The notes beneath the pieces are model-generated. The model saw nothing but the letters and a program-made list of their open reading frames with translations, was not told the DNA's origin and did not search any database. The position numbers and the translations under genes were made by a program. DNA of 8,495 nucleotides, taken from assembly GCA_945833895.1 (NCBI GenBank), contig CAMAGQ010000070.1, forward strand, positions 1 to 8,495. Reading direction: 5' to 3'. This document shows, in pieces, positions 7,401 to 8,495 of this stretch (position 1 is the stretch's first letter; each line of letters opens with the position of its first letter). The DNA comes from an uncultured bacterium. Its GTDB lineage: Bacteria; Cyanobacteriota; Vampirovibrionia; Gastranaerophilales; Gastranaerophilaceae.

Positions 7401-8054
7401 TTTCAAGTCCAGTTGTTCGCTCTTGGCGACCATATTGGCGTGAAAACCGATATCTAAATCGTAAGGGTTTTTATCAGCATCACGCTTCATTATGGCGAAA
7501 TTACATTTTAAAGCAACGCCTTTTTTCTTTAAAAGTTTGATGTTAACCTTGGTGAAAAGGTTTACGAGTTCAATAGTTGCCTGAATTGCCGAATTGGCAG
7601 AGGAACTGAATGTATAATCTTTGCAAAAACGAATTACATAAGTATCGCCTTTTATGATTTGGCGTCTTACGTTCAACGATTGAACATAAGAATTAATCAT
7701 AGCGTCAATGTTAGCCATAAACTTGCGATACAATTGAGTTGAACCCAATTTCGATTTAACGACGTTACTGTTCGGAAAATCAATTCTCACGACCGCAAAA
7801 GTATCAGTGTTTGATTCTCCTAATACCGCACTTATTTCGTTGGAAAACCCGCATTTAACGCATTTTTTATTTTTAAGAAGATTGATTTTTCCGCACTTTG
7901 CACATTTTGTAACCAAAACTTCGCCGCATTTTTTGCATGTATTTTGGGTGTTAATAGTTTTACAAACAGGGCAAATAATCTTTAGTACCTTCTTGCAATT
8001 CGGACATACTAAAGCACTTTTATCAATTTCAGCTCCGCATTTTGGACATTCCAT
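4473..8054 (-). CDS. Zinc-ribbon / cyclase-like / STAND-like / TPR-like multidomain protein
   Basis: This 1193-aa protein reads as four parts. (1) Residues 1-70 hold six CxxC pairs (3/6, 17/20, 28/31, 40/43, 51/54, 65/68), making three zinc ribbons. (2) Residues 84-262 resemble a class III adenylyl/guanylyl cyclase domain. D92 in VVRIDF and D137 in KGDTYVIRF match the two metal aspartates, and GFHANMVAKSEQL matches the G-x3-N-x2-A-R-x-E block with Arg replaced by K211. (3) After an acidic linker (275-330), 335-690 resembles the STAND/AAA-like ATPase of soluble-cyclase-type proteins: LLYIENFEKID (470-480) sits at Walker B, and IAKYACGSTLFLDF (557-570) and a winged-helix-like part follow. No GxxxxGK[ST] Walker A is present, so the NTPase is probably dead. 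(4) Residues 710-1140 are helical repeats, clearest as TPR-like at 1015-1085. The tail is low complexity. There is no signal peptide or membrane helix. It has no Shine-Dalgarno, and glgA follows 35 bases downstream. Its role is unknown; signalling or scaffolding is inference. Confidence 0.85.
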   Translation of the reverse strand: MECPKCGAEIDKSALVCPNCKKVLKIICPVCKTINTQNTCKKCGEVLVTKCAKCGKINLLKNKKCVKCGFSNEISAVLGESNTDTFAVVRIDFPNSNVVKSKLGSTQLYRKFMANIDAMINSYVQSLNVRRQIIKGDTYVIRFCKDYTFSSSANSAIQATIELVNLFTKVNIKLLKKKGVALKCNFAIMKRDADKNPYDLDIGFHANMVAKSEQLDLKAMESFQVITDESFYDIYSEHYKLETLNAAFLSGQMKRFFEIDIRQFVNVGELLKNETQKEEEFDEPEIPMFVQSALVDQEKVTMDVLAEENSLADDEIYNLDVIDFEEINCAFMKVEGMNVFDAVIRTLQEVPKGVLALKASPIYQPYTLKLLSAVDELGIYENIIPITCHDDMKYSPFSFFRDLISSVFHYTVSQKLFDSNDFSMFANVDTDGLVEDLVKLNQRPMQNMEETREQYCNVFVSMLQAIPNTLLYIENFEKIDESSLYVLEKMFDYIEELNISYLISYDKDYSLHKKFHFLLSRDYYTEIVLAPTPFQTIVNADYNFYKNILTDFYFQRIAKYACGSTLFLDFAIQYLLESGVYEYAEDSIQMVNPKTIIIPSGLDKLIKRRLNLLKDNEESIRFLTMIVLLGTRVDEKTIQSLGIKNWQKIGEELAQMGYLYSYNNCIYFPNYNILRKALLEVIKPNDLVAVSNELFEKVFDDSMPAPVKTFFYDIQQDHEKVIYEWESLANINLAMGDFSSYLNCSDEIMKCLQKYGDTWTQEDLEKYQISLYENVADNMFEYKPSETLNIVTTSLKYLKQSGNLDKYVSLCSKMIQGAMFEGDYLYAMDLTHNVLSSLENASIDPASPDFNLNFLVMSILYVKILFHIGAYGDCLDIGYNVLNVLDSDKLNTIKYTIVTKEELEFLISECVGNIALVDVVTMNEDVGEFLNITSKLLKFIPKKYAIFKQLQNLIMGEKVSINPEMMSDNDIFSSLTYHIIQAFLSCKDKPEDFAKTMYKAKLIARSAMLYSVELFADLMIAYAYVELNSFEKAYSILIKIIKTAKDKGLNSILHLAWYILSIQYINEGKYELAYGVLNNSIIQMDKNGVISEYLTMLDKVNMYKVMMCMDSKEQAQICMNQASYIVQKYGLKFNLNIDIKKIMLENPISNEERNTTTENIEENVSDSNEGGNKMPKPKFETDGEVVDPSQFFS

Positions 8055-8060
8055 AGTCTA

Positions 8061-8069
8061 ATTGTAACA
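8061..8069 (-). promoter_or_regulatory. Extended -10 promoter very close to the ATG (possible leaderless transcript)
   Basis: On the minus strand TGTTACAAT forms an extended -10. Only six bases (TAGACT) separate it from the ATG at 8054, so the expected start is at or next to the A of the start codon. The -35 region is weak. No purine-rich ribosome binding site lies before the ATG, in contrast to most other genes here, so a leaderless mRNA is plausible. Confidence 0.5.
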
Positions 8070-8151
8070 TATTTTTAACCATTTAATCTAGTGCAAAAAG
8101 ATGATATTTGAAAATTTTTCCTTAATTTTAAAAATAATTAAGATGGATACA

Positions 8152-8190
8152 ACACTGCCTCCTCTCTTAACTTGCTGAAGAGGCAGGTGT
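8152..8190 (-). terminator. Hairpin downstream of the cupin gene, possible terminator
   Basis: TGCCTC (8156-8161) pairs with GAGGCA (8180-8185). Inner pairs (8162-8164 with 8177-8179) and outer pairs (8152-8155 with 8187-8190) extend it, with one bulged base. The inner C8162/A8179 position becomes a G-U pair on the minus-strand RNA, pointing to minus-strand use after the cupin gene. The downstream side is only moderately T-rich (TTGTATCC), so termination may be weak. Confidence 0.4.
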
Positions 8191-8206
8191 GAAATTTTTC
8201 GTTTTT

Positions 8207-8495
8207 TTACTTCAATTTTCCGTATTCTTCATCTGAAACGGGTTCAAACCATTCGTTTGATGTTTCGACTCCGTCGATTTCCACTGCGATATGTGAAAAC
8301 CAGCTGTCAGGTGCTGCACCGTGCCAGTGTTTTACCCCTGCCGGAATATTTATGACATCACCCGGGTTCATTTCTATCGGTTCTTTGCCCCATTCCTGAT
8401 AATAACCTCTTCCCAATAAGCATTTGCCCTCCGCCTTGTTTTGCGTGATGAATGTGCCAGTTGTTGCGGCATTTTGGTTCAAAGTCGGATATGTT
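8207..8495 (-). pseudogene. Cupin-domain protein, frameshifted and cut by the window edge
   Basis: Two reading frames together make one small cupin protein. From 8495 down to 8415 the frame reads FEPKCRNNWHIHHAKQGGGQ and then MLI. This is cupin motif 1, with the metal-binding W-H-I-H-H at 8445-8459. From about 8414 the sequence continues only in another frame: GRGYYQEWGKEPIEM, then cupin motif 2, PGDVINIPAGVKHWHG, and an ending NEWFEPVSDEEYGKLK typical of this family. The break lies at a GGG run near 8412-8414. Family members, as I recall them, have about three more residues between the two parts, so a deletion of about eight bases fits. Removing one G would also restore the frame, but with a shorter loop. 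A TTG at 8482 opens a 91-aa ORF, but its first 20 or so residues are out-of-frame translation of motif 1. The true start lies beyond the window. The function in related proteins is not settled; they are metal-binding and often sit near carboxymuconolactone decarboxylase or oxidoreductase genes. Confidence 0.75.

Noticed and set aside
7807..8061. 84-aa plus-strand ORF opposite the zinc ribbons
   Set aside because: Its repeated HFxHF pattern is only the reverse reading of the CxxC codons.
8121..8142. AT-only palindrome with arms CTTAATT and AATTAAG
   Set aside because: Seven weak pairs in a very AT-rich gap are expected by chance; no terminator or operator role can be supported.
8416..8482. 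TTG start of a complete 91-aa cupin gene
   Set aside because: The first residues are an out-of-frame reading of the conserved cupin motif 1; the real gene starts beyond the window and is frameshifted.

Overview
The window is AT-rich (roughly one third G+C by eye) and densely packed, with about eight genes or gene remnants, most of them on the minus strand. There are no RNA genes, no CRISPR array and no recognisable transposase. The best guess for the source is a gut-type member of the non-photosynthetic cyanobacterial relatives (Gastranaerophilales/Melainabacteria). This rests on a prepilin-like C-terminus ending in DYPW, an omega-like RNA polymerase subunit closer to the cyanobacterial pattern, a bacterial/plant-type ADP-glucose glycogen synthase, and low G+C. 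It is inference from remembered family patterns, not a database result.

Layout. 1-374: a small double zinc-ribbon protein on the plus strand (26-301) ends at a perfect bidirectional hairpin terminator (327-360), which it shares with a convergent 102-aa orphan (375-683, minus). 684-1657: a plus-strand block of unusual material. It holds a 15-codon ORF that looks like a decayed prepilin N-terminus (751-798), a promoter, a Gly/Asn/Cys/Met-rich 138-aa protein with almost no charged residues (883-1299), and an ORF matching only the C-terminal half of a prepilin-type protein (1307-1657). 1664-2775 (minus): an RNA polymerase omega-like gene, an intrinsic terminator, then purine nucleoside phosphorylase. 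2776-2985: the omega-gene promoter and a G+C-rich palindromic island. 2986-8054 (minus): glgA preceded by a 1193-aa protein, only 35 nt apart and probably one transcript. 8207-8495 (minus): a cupin gene broken by a frameshift and running off the right edge.

The most interesting item is the 1193-aa protein. It has three zinc ribbons, a class III nucleotidyl-cyclase-like domain, a STAND/AAA-like region without a visible Walker A motif, and a long helical-repeat (TPR-like) C-terminus. This is the order seen in soluble-adenylyl-cyclase-like proteins, with an added zinc-ribbon head and what looks like a dead NTPase. Its promoter places the expected transcription start at or next to the ATG and there is no Shine-Dalgarno, so its mRNA may be leaderless. 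Its position directly upstream of glgA suggests, but does not prove, a link between a sensory or scaffold protein and glycogen synthesis. The other genes show no obvious shared pathway: nucleoside salvage (PNP), transcription (omega-like) and carbon storage (GlgA) are housekeeping functions.
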